From: Polystyrenella longa
GTDB taxonomy: Bacteria; Planctomycetota; Planctomycetia; Planctomycetales; Planctomycetaceae
Direction: 5' to 3'
DNA length: 64,000 nt
Assembly (NCBI RefSeq): GCF_007750395.1
Contig: NZ_CP036281.1
Location: 1,327,001 to 1,391,000 of the forward strand
Below, piece after piece: positions 16,590 through 24,409 of this stretch (within the stretch, counting starts at the first letter, position 1; each line of letters begins with the position of its first letter). The notes under the pieces were generated by a model that was given only the letters and a program-made list of their open reading frames with translations, made no database searches and was not told the DNA's origin. A program made the position numbers and the translations under genes.

Positions 16590-18878
16590 TTAATCCGCGC
16601 CCTGCAGCAATAAGATTTCTTCAACAGATTCGTTCAGCAATGGTTTCTCGATTTGAAAAGGAGCAGGGCGTTCCAGTTCAAATTCCGTTTCGTAGTCCAC
16701 CTCTTTGGTAGGTAACTGCAACAGCAGTCGCTCCAACGTCACGGTTCCACCGGGCAGGACGACAAACTCCAGGTAGGGCGTCCAGTAAAATCCGCTCGGA
16801 AGCCGCGACCAGGTCGAGACAATCTCCCCAATTTGCTGTTTAAATTCTTCGGCAATTTCTAAGTCATCCCGATTGATATCGACGTCGATCGGCTGCCCTC
16901 CCGCGATTCGGATTTTCTCTCCATCAATAATGACTTCCAGTTTCTGTTGCATCCGCATTCGTCTGGGCATCTCAAATCGACTCGGCTCTCCACCCTCTCC
17001 CTGCTGCTGTGGTGAGCCAAACATCGAGCTTTGTCCCTGCGCATCCGTGGGCGGGGCGGAGGAACTATTATTGCTGTCCTGGAACCAGGGCGCTGTTTGA
17101 TTCGATAATCCCGGTGAACCCATTTGTGAACTGGGACGAGAACTGATTCTCTGCTGGGTTGAGTCGGATAAAGTTGGCCGCTTTGAATCGGAAAAAGATC
17201 GTGTGTATTGCTCTTCCAAGTCGGCAGAGCGCTCTCCCTGGCCGTTCAGTCCGCTTCGTGGATCGATCTCTCGAATCGATTTCATCTCCGGGTCCGAATC
17301 GCCGGAACCGTTTTGACCAAACCCGTTGTTTTCGAATTCCCTGTTTTCGAAACCGTTGTTTGCGAAGCCGTTATTCTCGAGTCCATTCTCTAATTCTGCA
17401 GGTTCTGGAGACCGACGCTGTCGGGCAAGCTCGGACTGTTGTTCGTCGAGATTCATTAATGGCGAAGCTGGTTTCAGTTCTGTTTCACCCGAACCGCCAC
17501 CATTGTTCGTCGGAGATTGTGATTCCAATGAATTGCCTGAGGATGCCGGATTCTTCAATTCCTCTGCGGTATTGGCGTATCCGGATCCGGGTGAACCACT
17601 TCGCTCTTCGCGGCTATTTCCGGAAGGAGAGCCGAGCTTCGATACGCGTGCGTCAAGTTCTTCCCAATGGGATTTTGTTCTGCGAGGTGCGGGTGTCATT
17701 TCGATGAATCGACCTATATTCGGATCAAATCGCATCTGTCTTGCGGGAGGTTCGGAAGGGGTGTTCGCTGCTCCAAGTGAGCCATGTCCACCGGAATCTC
17801 GATGCCTGTTTCGAAACTCGTCCGCTGATAAGTGTTTGTTATTGGCTTGTAAATCGGCCAGTCGCATCGCCTGTTTGGATGGTTTGTTCTTGAGTGCTCC
17901 CTCAACCGCGGCGCGGCAGCGAGACGTCGCCTCTTCGTTTGGGGCAGGCCATTTCACTGGATACGATTCGGGTAACAATTCGTAGCCCGATTGTACTTTC
18001 AAAGAAGAAAGCATTTTCTGTGCAGCATAGAAAGAGACAGAGCCACTTGGACGGACGACCATCAGGAGATAGGGTTCCGTGACTTCTCGACCCGCGCGGC
18101 GATCTTCTTCTTCCCAGAATTCGATTAATGCCTGGGCTCCAGCGGCCAGTGGATTGTCGTGGGAAGTAAATCCACGCACATCTTCGGCCGTTAAGGCGAT
18201 GCCTTCCGGTTGGAACGTAATCGAGTCTTCCTCACACTCAATCAGTATAGGACGTCGCACTGTCCCCATTTGGCCGTCGTAAGGAATAATGGCAAACTCG
18301 CTTTGAGCCGTTCTGACATCGGTTTGTTTACGTTCAATCTGTTTTTCCAGTTCCACACCGAGCGACTCAAGTTCTTCGGCCTCGCTCTCAATCTCCTTCG
18401 CCCGTTCCTGTTCTTCTTTCAGCTGGGCTTCCAGTTGAGCCTGCTCTGCTAACGTCTGGTTGGCTTGTTTTTTGTAGGTGACCAATTGCTGCTTGATTTT
18501 CTGTGTTTGATCCTGCAATTGTCGTTGCTGCTGCTGCCGGATTTCCCTGTTTTGTTTCAGTTGGCTTAAGCGTGTTCGCCAGGGAATGTTCGGATCAATC
18601 GGCTCGACAGGTTCCGGTTTGACGACCGCCACTGGAGGCGCAGGTTCTTCTGCGACGGGTGACTCAGCCTCTTTAACTTCTTCGATCTCTTCGATGACAG
18701 GTTCAACCGTCGGTTCTGGTTCCTCGACCACAACTTGCTGCGCTGCCAGCGTATCGGTGCGGATTTGCTGGGTAATGACAAGGAACAGAAAGATCAACGC
18801 ACCCATCGCGCACAACAGAACCGTCAGGAAAGGAAACAGCGAGACCTGTGTTCCCTGCGGTTGTTGGCGTCGACTCAT
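16590..18878 (-). CDS. long TolR/MotB-like single-span protein lacking the membrane Asp
   Basis: 762 residues. The N-terminus parallels the downstream partner: MSRR start, then a span FLTVLLCAMGALIFLFLVI at 17-36, but with Thr19 where the partner has Asp19. A Pro/Glu linker (50-95) and a Gln/Glu-rich coiled coil (about 105-195) follow. Module A lies at 195-310 (FAIIPYDGQMG ... YLLMVVRPSGSVSFYAAQKML). A long disordered, Asn/Gly/Ser/Pro-rich stretch covers about 340-640, including tandem NGF/ENNGF repeats at 493-523. Module B lies at about 645-735 (LEVIIDGEKIRI ... YLEFVVLPGGTVTLERLLLQL). Modules A and B resemble each other and the C-terminal domain of the partner. It is the second gene of the operon, 94 bp after the channel gene. 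Not a recognised named family; planctomycete relatives are probably annotated as hypothetical. Confidence 0.7.
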   Translation of the reverse strand: MSRRQQPQGTQVSLFPFLTVLLCAMGALIFLFLVITQQIRTDTLAAQQVVVEEPEPTVEPVIEEIEEVKEAESPVAEEPAPPVAVVKPEPVEPIDPNIPWRTRLSQLKQNREIRQQQQRQLQDQTQKIKQQLVTYKKQANQTLAEQAQLEAQLKEEQERAKEIESEAEELESLGVELEKQIERKQTDVRTAQSEFAIIPYDGQMGTVRRPILIECEEDSITFQPEGIALTAEDVRGFTSHDNPLAAGAQALIEFWEEEDRRAGREVTEPYLLMVVRPSGSVSFYAAQKMLSSLKVQSGYELLPESYPVKWPAPNEEATSRCRAAVEGALKNKPSKQAMRLADLQANNKHLSADEFRNRHRDSGGHGSLGAANTPSEPPARQMRFDPNIGRFIEMTPAPRRTKSHWEELDARVSKLGSPSGNSREERSGSPGSGYANTAEELKNPASSGNSLESQSPTNNGGGSGETELKPASPLMNLDEQQSELARQRRSPEPAELENGLENNGFANNGFENREFENNGFGQNGSGDSDPEMKSIREIDPRSGLNGQGERSADLEEQYTRSFSDSKRPTLSDSTQQRISSRPSSQMGSPGLSNQTAPWFQDSNNSSSAPPTDAQGQSSMFGSPQQQGEGGEPSRFEMPRRMRMQQKLEVIIDGEKIRIAGGQPIDVDINRDDLEIAEEFKQQIGEIVSTWSRLPSGFYWTPYLEFVVLPGGTVTLERLLLQLPTKEVDYETEFELERPAPFQIEKPLLNESVEEILLLQGAD
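17310..17400 (-). repeat. in-gene tandem repeat encoding NGF/ENNGF units
   Basis: Inside the 762-residue motor-operon protein (residues about 493-523) the codons for Glu-Asn-Asn-Gly-Phe-like units recur (NGLENNGFANNGFENREFENNG). The DNA repeats a GTTTTCGAA-CCGTTGTT-like pattern on the plus strand. Such tracts change length by slippage; it lies in a region that looks disordered. Confidence 0.6.
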
Positions 18879-18972
18879 CGAAGTTGATCCAGGTTAGATG
18901 CGAGTGGTAGAAATGACGAAAGAAAATTCCGTCGGACGAGCAATGATTGATCTGCGTAGTATCTCAAACGGT

Positions 18973-20334
18973 TCAGGCGGCGCGACGGGCTTTGGTCGTC
19001 AGCAGGGCGACGGCTGCGTTGAGACTGTGCAATGTTTCTTCGAACGTATCTGTCGAGCGAACAATTTCCAGGTTCTGGGCCAGCGACCGTTGTAAATGGT
19101 TCAGCTCTTTTTCTTCCGAGATGATCGACAGCAGTAATTCTTCCTGTTTCTGTAACTGCTCCAGGTGGCCCGCACTACCGGCTGCCGCGCGTTCGATCTC
19201 GGTGCTGATCACGGTCGAAGACTGATCCAAACGAGTCAGAAATTGATCCATCAACACCTGCAGTGCATCTTGTGACAAGTTTTGCTGTGCATCTACCCGG
19301 TTACCCAGGCGTTCCACCATCTGAACCAGTTCGCCCCGTAAGTCCTGTAAATGGTCGCTATGGTTTTGTAATGTTTCTCGCATGCCCTGATGAAGTTGGG
19401 CCGTCAATTCTTCTTTTTGCTCATCAATGACTTCCATCCAGGAATGCCGCATTTGATCCAGTGACTCCTGCCACTGCGCCGTCTGCCGCTTGATCAGTGA
19501 TTCCGTTTCGTGCATGAGCTGTTGAGCCGCTTCTGCTTCTACGTGCAACAGACCGTGCGTGTTGCCTTCCTCCTGAGAGAACATCGGTAGCAGGACTTTA
19601 ATACCAAACGTTTCCACTTGGGAAAGCAGATGCTGTTCCGATCGTTCCACCAGAAAAGAACCAAAGACCAACCCCATCGACAACGTCAACGCCAGAGCCG
19701 TGGTATCGAATGCGATCGCCAGCCCGCTGGCGACCTGGTCGGGAGAGGTCTGAATTTGTTCGAGATTGACATTCGCCAGCGCGACGGTAATCCCGATGAC
19801 CGTACCCAGAAAACCGAGAATAGGTACGGCCCAGATGATCGTTCGCAGCAAACCATAACTTCGCTGGAGCTCTTCAATCGAAAGTTCTGCGAGGTATTTC
19901 AGGTGCTCTTCCAGCCCCTTGCTATTTCCCCGACCCATCAGGTATCGACCCGTATCGCGCAAGCGGGTGAGTAACCAGCTTGAACCGAAGAGCTGCATGT
20001 GCTCTTCCGATTTCATCTCGAGGGCTTGAGCGTTTTCCAGTGCGGAAAGATTGGGATTATATGTCTGCTCGATCAGTTCGATTTCGAAGGCGATCTTCTG
20101 ACGCCGCATCTGAATCGATTTGATCCCTAAAAAGGCAATCCCCACCATAAACAGATAAGTGGTCGCGTATTCCAACGGGTGATTGCAGAAATATCGATTC
20201 AGCAGTGCATCGTATTTAGGTATGTGAGGAATCGTCGCGTAAAAACCGACCGACAGCAGACTTCCCCATAAAAATGGGGAGCAAAAAATCATTCGGAGCC
20301 AGTTGGTGGAACGAGTGGGATGAAGGGTCGACAT
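18973..20334 (-). CDS. MotA/TolQ/ExbB-type proton channel with long coiled-coil tail
   Basis: Counted from ATG 20334 the protein has 453 residues; an in-frame TTG at 20358 would add eight. Hydrophobic segments fall at about 15-36, 56-72, 165-187 and 203-228. The last two form the family signature: AVPILGFLGTVIGITVALA, then GLAIAFDTTALALTLSMGLVFGSF with the conserved polar Thr pair (T211-T212). A cytoplasmic helical insert lies between spans 2 and 3, as in TolQ/ExbB. Beyond residue 230 there is a roughly 220-residue tail of heptad-like helix (MRHSWMEVIDEQKEELTAQL, RLGNRVDAQQNLSQDALQ). Such a tail is absent from TolQ/ExbB but recalls long-tailed MotA-like proteins such as ZorA. It is the first gene of a three-gene operon with two TolR/ExbD-like partners. 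Probably an ion-driven envelope motor; its load is unknown. Confidence 0.85.
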   Translation of the reverse strand: MSTLHPTRSTNWLRMIFCSPFLWGSLLSVGFYATIPHIPKYDALLNRYFCNHPLEYATTYLFMVGIAFLGIKSIQMRRQKIAFEIELIEQTYNPNLSALENAQALEMKSEEHMQLFGSSWLLTRLRDTGRYLMGRGNSKGLEEHLKYLAELSIEELQRSYGLLRTIIWAVPILGFLGTVIGITVALANVNLEQIQTSPDQVASGLAIAFDTTALALTLSMGLVFGSFLVERSEQHLLSQVETFGIKVLLPMFSQEEGNTHGLLHVEAEAAQQLMHETESLIKRQTAQWQESLDQMRHSWMEVIDEQKEELTAQLHQGMRETLQNHSDHLQDLRGELVQMVERLGNRVDAQQNLSQDALQVLMDQFLTRLDQSSTVISTEIERAAAGSAGHLEQLQKQEELLLSIISEEKELNHLQRSLAQNLEIVRSTDTFEETLHSLNAAVALLTTKARRAA

Positions 20335-20382
20335 TTCCACGATACAAATTCCTGACAAGAGCGGGGGAGCTAAGTTGTTGTG

Positions 20383-20388
20383 TATAAT
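20383..20388 (+). promoter_or_regulatory. possible -10 element
   Basis: A perfect TATAAT stands in the 261 bp spacer between the minus-strand channel gene and the plus-strand gene at 20596. No good -35 hexamer is visible at 16-18 bp upstream, so the call is weak. Confidence 0.2.
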
Positions 20389-20595
20389 GTGCTTATCGCA
20401 AATGTGGGGCAGGACGCATCAAGTCCGTCGACGGACAGACCTTGCCCAATCCTTAAAATCGGCACAACTGGCCCTTCGGGTTGAACGTTGTTCGGGCGAA
20501 ATTGCAGAGAGGCGAAACCAATACACCCGTTTGCCTTCATACCGTGATTCCGGTCTAATTAAAGAAAACTTTTCGTAACCTAAAAGGATCACAAT

Positions 20596-23178
20596 ATGCT
20601 TTGGGCGTGTTCTCTATTTTTGCTGTCTTTCCTAAGTTGTTGGTTTGCGGATTCAGCATTCTCCTCAGAGCCGCTGCTCCGAGTTGAGATGGAAGTCGAC
20701 TTCGGTAAGGACCACGGCCAAAACCTGGGTTCGCTCTTTGAGGTATACGACGCGGATGGGAATGTCGTTGCCGGAGCTGGCTTCGTTGGCACTTACAACT
20801 CTTACATTCGCAATGATCGCGAACGACTGCATTTCTTTTTGAAATCGGCAGAGGCGAAACCGGAAGTTGAGCCTCTCCTGCGAGTGAACGAGACGACGGG
20901 TGTCTATCTGTCCGATCTTCGCGAACAACTCTACGCACGAGGCCGTTCGGCGAAGGATGATCGATTCTACGAATGGAATTCCGAATCGGCCGATTGGAAC
21001 GTGAAGGAAGAAATGACGCAGTACGACTTTTTCGTCGCCGGGAAAATACTTCACGTAGAAGATCGAAAGATTGATTACGACGGCGAAACGATCCTCGACT
21101 TGAGTGATCAGGACTTGATCATCGGAGAACGATACTATGCTGGTGGATATCTCTTCCTGAAAACCTACACGGCTGAACGCCGTTTGGAAACAAATCAACT
21201 GCAGGCCATTCCCTGGTCCGCTTATCAGGATGATCTCTCGATTGATCTGGAGAAGGCTATTGCATTGCCGTTGCGTTCGGACAAAGAGTTTGTCTATTCC
21301 TTTGGCCAATTAAACGGCGACATTCTCGCCGCGACCAACACGGGAGGAGTCTACCGGTTCCGAGCAGCGAAATGGGAACCGTTGGTTGAGCCGATTATGA
21401 CCACGAGCTTTCAAGTTTACGCGATGCTTAACTATTACGACCGACTGTTGATGGGACATTATCCTACGGGTGAGTTGTATGAGTATGATGGTGAAAGCTT
21501 AATCTTACTGGAGGACTGGCCTCCCGTTCTTTCCGGAGTCAGTCCCAGCGCAAGAGAAGCCCAGTCGTTGATGATTTACGGGGGCGACTTGTACGTCGGT
21601 GTCTGGCCGTGGGCAGAAGTCTGGCGATACGACCAGAACCAGCAAGACTGGGTCTTTGCTAAGCGGATGTTTGAGCATCCTGCACTTACAGACAAAGTCG
21701 TTCACCCCTATGAAGATGAAACGAAAGGAGTCGCGGAAGTTTATAACCTGTGGGGACAGCGAGTCACCAGCCTCATTACGATGCACGATTCGTTGTACAT
21801 TTCGACCTCATCCAAATCGGGATTTGCATACGATCCCAAATTTGATTTCCTCTCCGGCGAAGAATTAGAGGACTATGGTCGTGTCTATCGGTTGAAACAA
21901 CCGGGACAACTGACCGTTCCCACGACCTGGCCCGAAGGACCGCAGAAATTCCTCTTCGAACTCGACGATGAGTCGATGCGAATCATGCAGAACGGGAAAT
22001 TGATTGCGGAGCAAAAGCTATCGACCTCGGAGTTAATCGATCAGCAACCACAGCGAATCGTTTGGGGCAGGGGCGTGTATGGAAAATTATCAGGTGATCT
22101 ACTCAGTCGAAAATCGAATCTCGATCAGCCCGTGGTGGGGGCGTACTTGAACTTTGGCAAACTGTTTCAGTCTGCGGGAACGATCCCGGAAAAACAGAAA
22201 ACGATTGACGACGCACTCGATCGATTTCAGTCCAGTGGTTTCAATACGGTTTATCCGTATGTGACGACCACTTCCGGTAAAGTGTATTACCCGAGTGAAC
22301 TGCTTACGGAAAACCTCTCCGCTGATTTTGATTGCGTGCAATACCTGATCGATCAAGCCGATAATAGAAACCTGCAGGTCTTCCCTGTCTTCTGCGTTCT
22401 GTCGTGCGGGCATCATCATCCGACAGGAATACTGGAACAGCATCCTGAATGGGCATTGCGTACTCCGGAAGGCGAACCGATGGGCCATATCTCCGCGACG
22501 AATCCCGAGGCACGAGATTTCATTACTAGTTCGATCAAGGAGTTTGTAGATCGCTACTCGACCGAAGGAATTCTGCTCGACTACCTGCGGTACTACAACC
22601 GGCCAACGTTGTTGGATGCAGCATCAGTAGAAGTCTTTGATGAATGGAAACAACAGCAGGCAGAACAAGATGAAGCTGAACTGATTCAACAGTATAAAGA
22701 AACCGGTATTACTGAACTGGCAAACCAGATCAGTGTCGCTGTTCGAAGGGGGCGTCCTGAACGGGAGATTGCCATTTATTCTTGGGGACCTCATGTCGCC
22801 GATCACCATCAGGTAGCGCAGCCATGGCCACTCTGGTCTCAGCGAGGCTATATCGACATGGTAAATATCTCAGGGTATTGTTATCCCGATAACTACGGTG
22901 ACAAATACCTGGACGTCTTTAAGCAGCGAATAGGGACCGCATTGGAACTCAATAAGGCGAACCACGGTCGGGCTGATGTGACTTTCTGCTTGGGAGTAAA
23001 AACGTCCCACGGAAAGATTCAATCCGCCTCCTGGATTAAGGACTACCTGCACATCGCCAGTGAACTGGGTGTTGATGGAACGTTGTTGTTCACCTGGCAT
23101 ACTCTGCAGCCCTGGTTGGATGAAGTTGATCGTGAAGGCTACATCTCTGAATTCCAACAGGAGCTTCAGTCACCATAA
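20596..23178 (+). CDS. secreted protein: propeller-like N-terminal part plus GHL10 (DUF187-like) TIM barrel
   Basis: 860 residues. ATG 20596 is preceded by AAGGA (8 bases) and followed by a signal peptide (LWACSLFLLSFLSCWFADSAFS). The middle (about 190-480) has short repeated strands with phrases such as GGVYRFRAAKWEPL, TGELYEYDGESLILLEDWP and AEVWRYDQNQQDWV, like a Kelch or other beta-propeller. From about residue 510 a glycoside-hydrolase-like 10 barrel is visible: GFNTVYPYVTTTSGKVYYPSE, QVFPVFCVLSCGHHHPTG, EGILLDYLRYYNRPT, and IDMVNISGYCYPDNYGDKY. GHL10 proteins are putative carbohydrate-active enzymes of uncertain substrate. The propeller could bind a polymer or guide the enzyme to it. 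Candidate acidic residues include Asp in ILLDYLRYY. The fusion is the notable point. Confidence 0.72.
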   Translation: MLWACSLFLLSFLSCWFADSAFSSEPLLRVEMEVDFGKDHGQNLGSLFEVYDADGNVVAGAGFVGTYNSYIRNDRERLHFFLKSAEAKPEVEPLLRVNETTGVYLSDLREQLYARGRSAKDDRFYEWNSESADWNVKEEMTQYDFFVAGKILHVEDRKIDYDGETILDLSDQDLIIGERYYAGGYLFLKTYTAERRLETNQLQAIPWSAYQDDLSIDLEKAIALPLRSDKEFVYSFGQLNGDILAATNTGGVYRFRAAKWEPLVEPIMTTSFQVYAMLNYYDRLLMGHYPTGELYEYDGESLILLEDWPPVLSGVSPSAREAQSLMIYGGDLYVGVWPWAEVWRYDQNQQDWVFAKRMFEHPALTDKVVHPYEDETKGVAEVYNLWGQRVTSLITMHDSLYISTSSKSGFAYDPKFDFLSGEELEDYGRVYRLKQPGQLTVPTTWPEGPQKFLFELDDESMRIMQNGKLIAEQKLSTSELIDQQPQRIVWGRGVYGKLSGDLLSRKSNLDQPVVGAYLNFGKLFQSAGTIPEKQKTIDDALDRFQSSGFNTVYPYVTTTSGKVYYPSELLTENLSADFDCVQYLIDQADNRNLQVFPVFCVLSCGHHHPTGILEQHPEWALRTPEGEPMGHISATNPEARDFITSSIKEFVDRYSTEGILLDYLRYYNRPTLLDAASVEVFDEWKQQQAEQDEAELIQQYKETGITELANQISVAVRRGRPEREIAIYSWGPHVADHHQVAQPWPLWSQRGYIDMVNISGYCYPDNYGDKYLDVFKQRIGTALELNKANHGRADVTFCLGVKTSHGKIQSASWIKDYLHIASELGVDGTLLFTWHTLQPWLDEVDREGYISEFQQELQSP

Positions 23179-23325
23179 ATTTCTGACGGATTGCACCGAA
23201 TCTAGTTTTATTGATTTGACCCGTTTACGTATGATTCGCACTGCGTAGGTTTAGATTGACCGTGTACGGTGTTCGTCTACCGAACAGAATTTCTTTTGAT
23301 TTAGTTTGAATAAGAAGGTATCTCT

Positions 23326-23856
23326 GTGACTGCCAGAATTGGAATAGTAACTGTCTCTGACCGGGCGAGCCGTGGTGACTATGAAGATCGGGGCGGCCCT
23401 GCGATTCGTCAGTACCTGGAGGAAGTTCTCACCTCGGAATGGGAAGCAGTCCCGCGCGTCATTCCCGATGAACAACAGATTGTCGAAAACACGTTGGTAG
23501 ATTTGGTCGACGTCGAACAGTGCTCTATCGTCATCACGACGGGTGGAACAGGTCCGGCACTTCGTGATATCACTCCCGAAGCGACCGAGGCTGTTTGTCA
23601 GAAAATGATGCCCGGATTCGGTGAGCTGATGCGGAAAGTCTCACTCGAAAAAGTTCCGACGGCCATACTCTCGCGGCAAACCGCGGGAATTCGTGGGAAG
23701 GCATTGTTACTGAACCTGCCGGGCCAACCTAAAGCAATTGCGGAATGTCTGGACGCCGTCTTTCCGGCGATTCCTTATTGTATCGATCTTTTGGAAGGCC
23801 CTTTTCTGACGACCAATGAGGATCGAATTCAGGCATTCCGTCCGCGAAAGAAGTGA
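23326..23856 (+). CDS. mogA: molybdopterin adenylyltransferase MogA-like
   Basis: 176 residues, GTG start at 23326 with AGAAGG upstream. The MoCF-biosynthesis fold is clear: IGIVTVSDRASRGDYEDRGGP at the N-terminus, then TTGGTGPALRDITPEAT, the nucleotide/molybdopterin-binding core, and LLLNLPGQPKAI near the end. MogA adenylates molybdopterin before molybdate insertion; the close relative MoaB has the same fold, but the DRGGP/GPALRD pattern and length fit MogA better. No other molybdenum-cofactor gene is near, so the gene appears to be a stand-alone unit. Confidence 0.9.
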   Translation: MTARIGIVTVSDRASRGDYEDRGGPAIRQYLEEVLTSEWEAVPRVIPDEQQIVENTLVDLVDVEQCSIVITTGGTGPALRDITPEATEAVCQKMMPGFGELMRKVSLEKVPTAILSRQTAGIRGKALLLNLPGQPKAIAECLDAVFPAIPYCIDLLEGPFLTTNEDRIQAFRPRKK

Positions 23857-24083
23857 TTAAAGTGATCACGGGTAGCGAAATCGGCTTGAGGAATACAACA
23901 AGAACGGAAAAACAGACACGTGAACAGGGTGCGACGCTCGATTTTATCGGTCAGGAAGCGGAGAATGTCGTGAGTGTTTTTATCTGATTGTTGGGTACTT
24001 GCTCGTTGATGAGTCAATTGTCATGAGGAACAGAGACCGAACTGCAGACTCTCTTTTAAACTTCTTTTGGATACCCTCTACCA

Positions 24084-24278
24084 ATGCCAATTAAAAAATA
24101 CGTTCTGGGATTGATGATGACTTTAAGCCTGATTGGCTTCGTTGCATTGCCGGGTTGTGAAAGCGAACCCGAAAATACAATCGAGATCAATGCTCCTGGC
24201 GTGGATGTCAAAGTCACAGACCCCGCCGACGGCGAAGGCGAAGCGGAAGTTGAAATTGATACTAATACAGAAGAGTAG
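24084..24278 (+). CDS. small lipoprotein, unknown function
   Basis: 64 residues. A type II signal peptide is clear: KK charge, hydrophobic LGLMMTLSLIGFVA, then lipobox LPGC. After the lipidated Cys only about 39 residues remain, very acidic (Glu/Asp-rich, ending DTNTEE) with the phrase INAPGVDVKVTDP. No ribosome-binding site of note. Short acidic lipoproteins like this are common in planctomycetes. Function unknown. Confidence 0.65.
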   Translation: MPIKKYVLGLMMTLSLIGFVALPGCESEPENTIEINAPGVDVKVTDPADGEGEAEVEIDTNTEE

Positions 24279-24317
24279 ACTCCCAACGGTTTACTACCAT
24301 GCACAATACCGGCGAGG

Positions 24318-24363
24318 GTGCTGATAACGGAGTTTCCTTTTGAAAGGGACACTTCCTCAGCAC
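24318..24363. terminator. imperfect long stem-loop between convergent genes
   Basis: Outer arms GTGCTGA (24318-24324) and TCAGCAC (24357-24363) pair perfectly, with an inner imperfect stem around CCTTT/AAAGG. It sits between the lipoprotein gene (plus) and the toroid gene (minus), so it may end transcription from both sides. There is no real T-run. Confidence 0.4.
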
Positions 24364-24409
24364 TGCTCGTATCGGAAAGTAACATCGGTCGAAGGAAATC
24401 AGTTCAAGA

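Noticed and set aside
15419-20334. Zorya-type anti-phage system
   Set aside because: The channel has a ZorA-like long tail, but there is no OmpA-type peptidoglycan domain in the partners and no ZorC/ZorD/ZorE-like helicase or nuclease.
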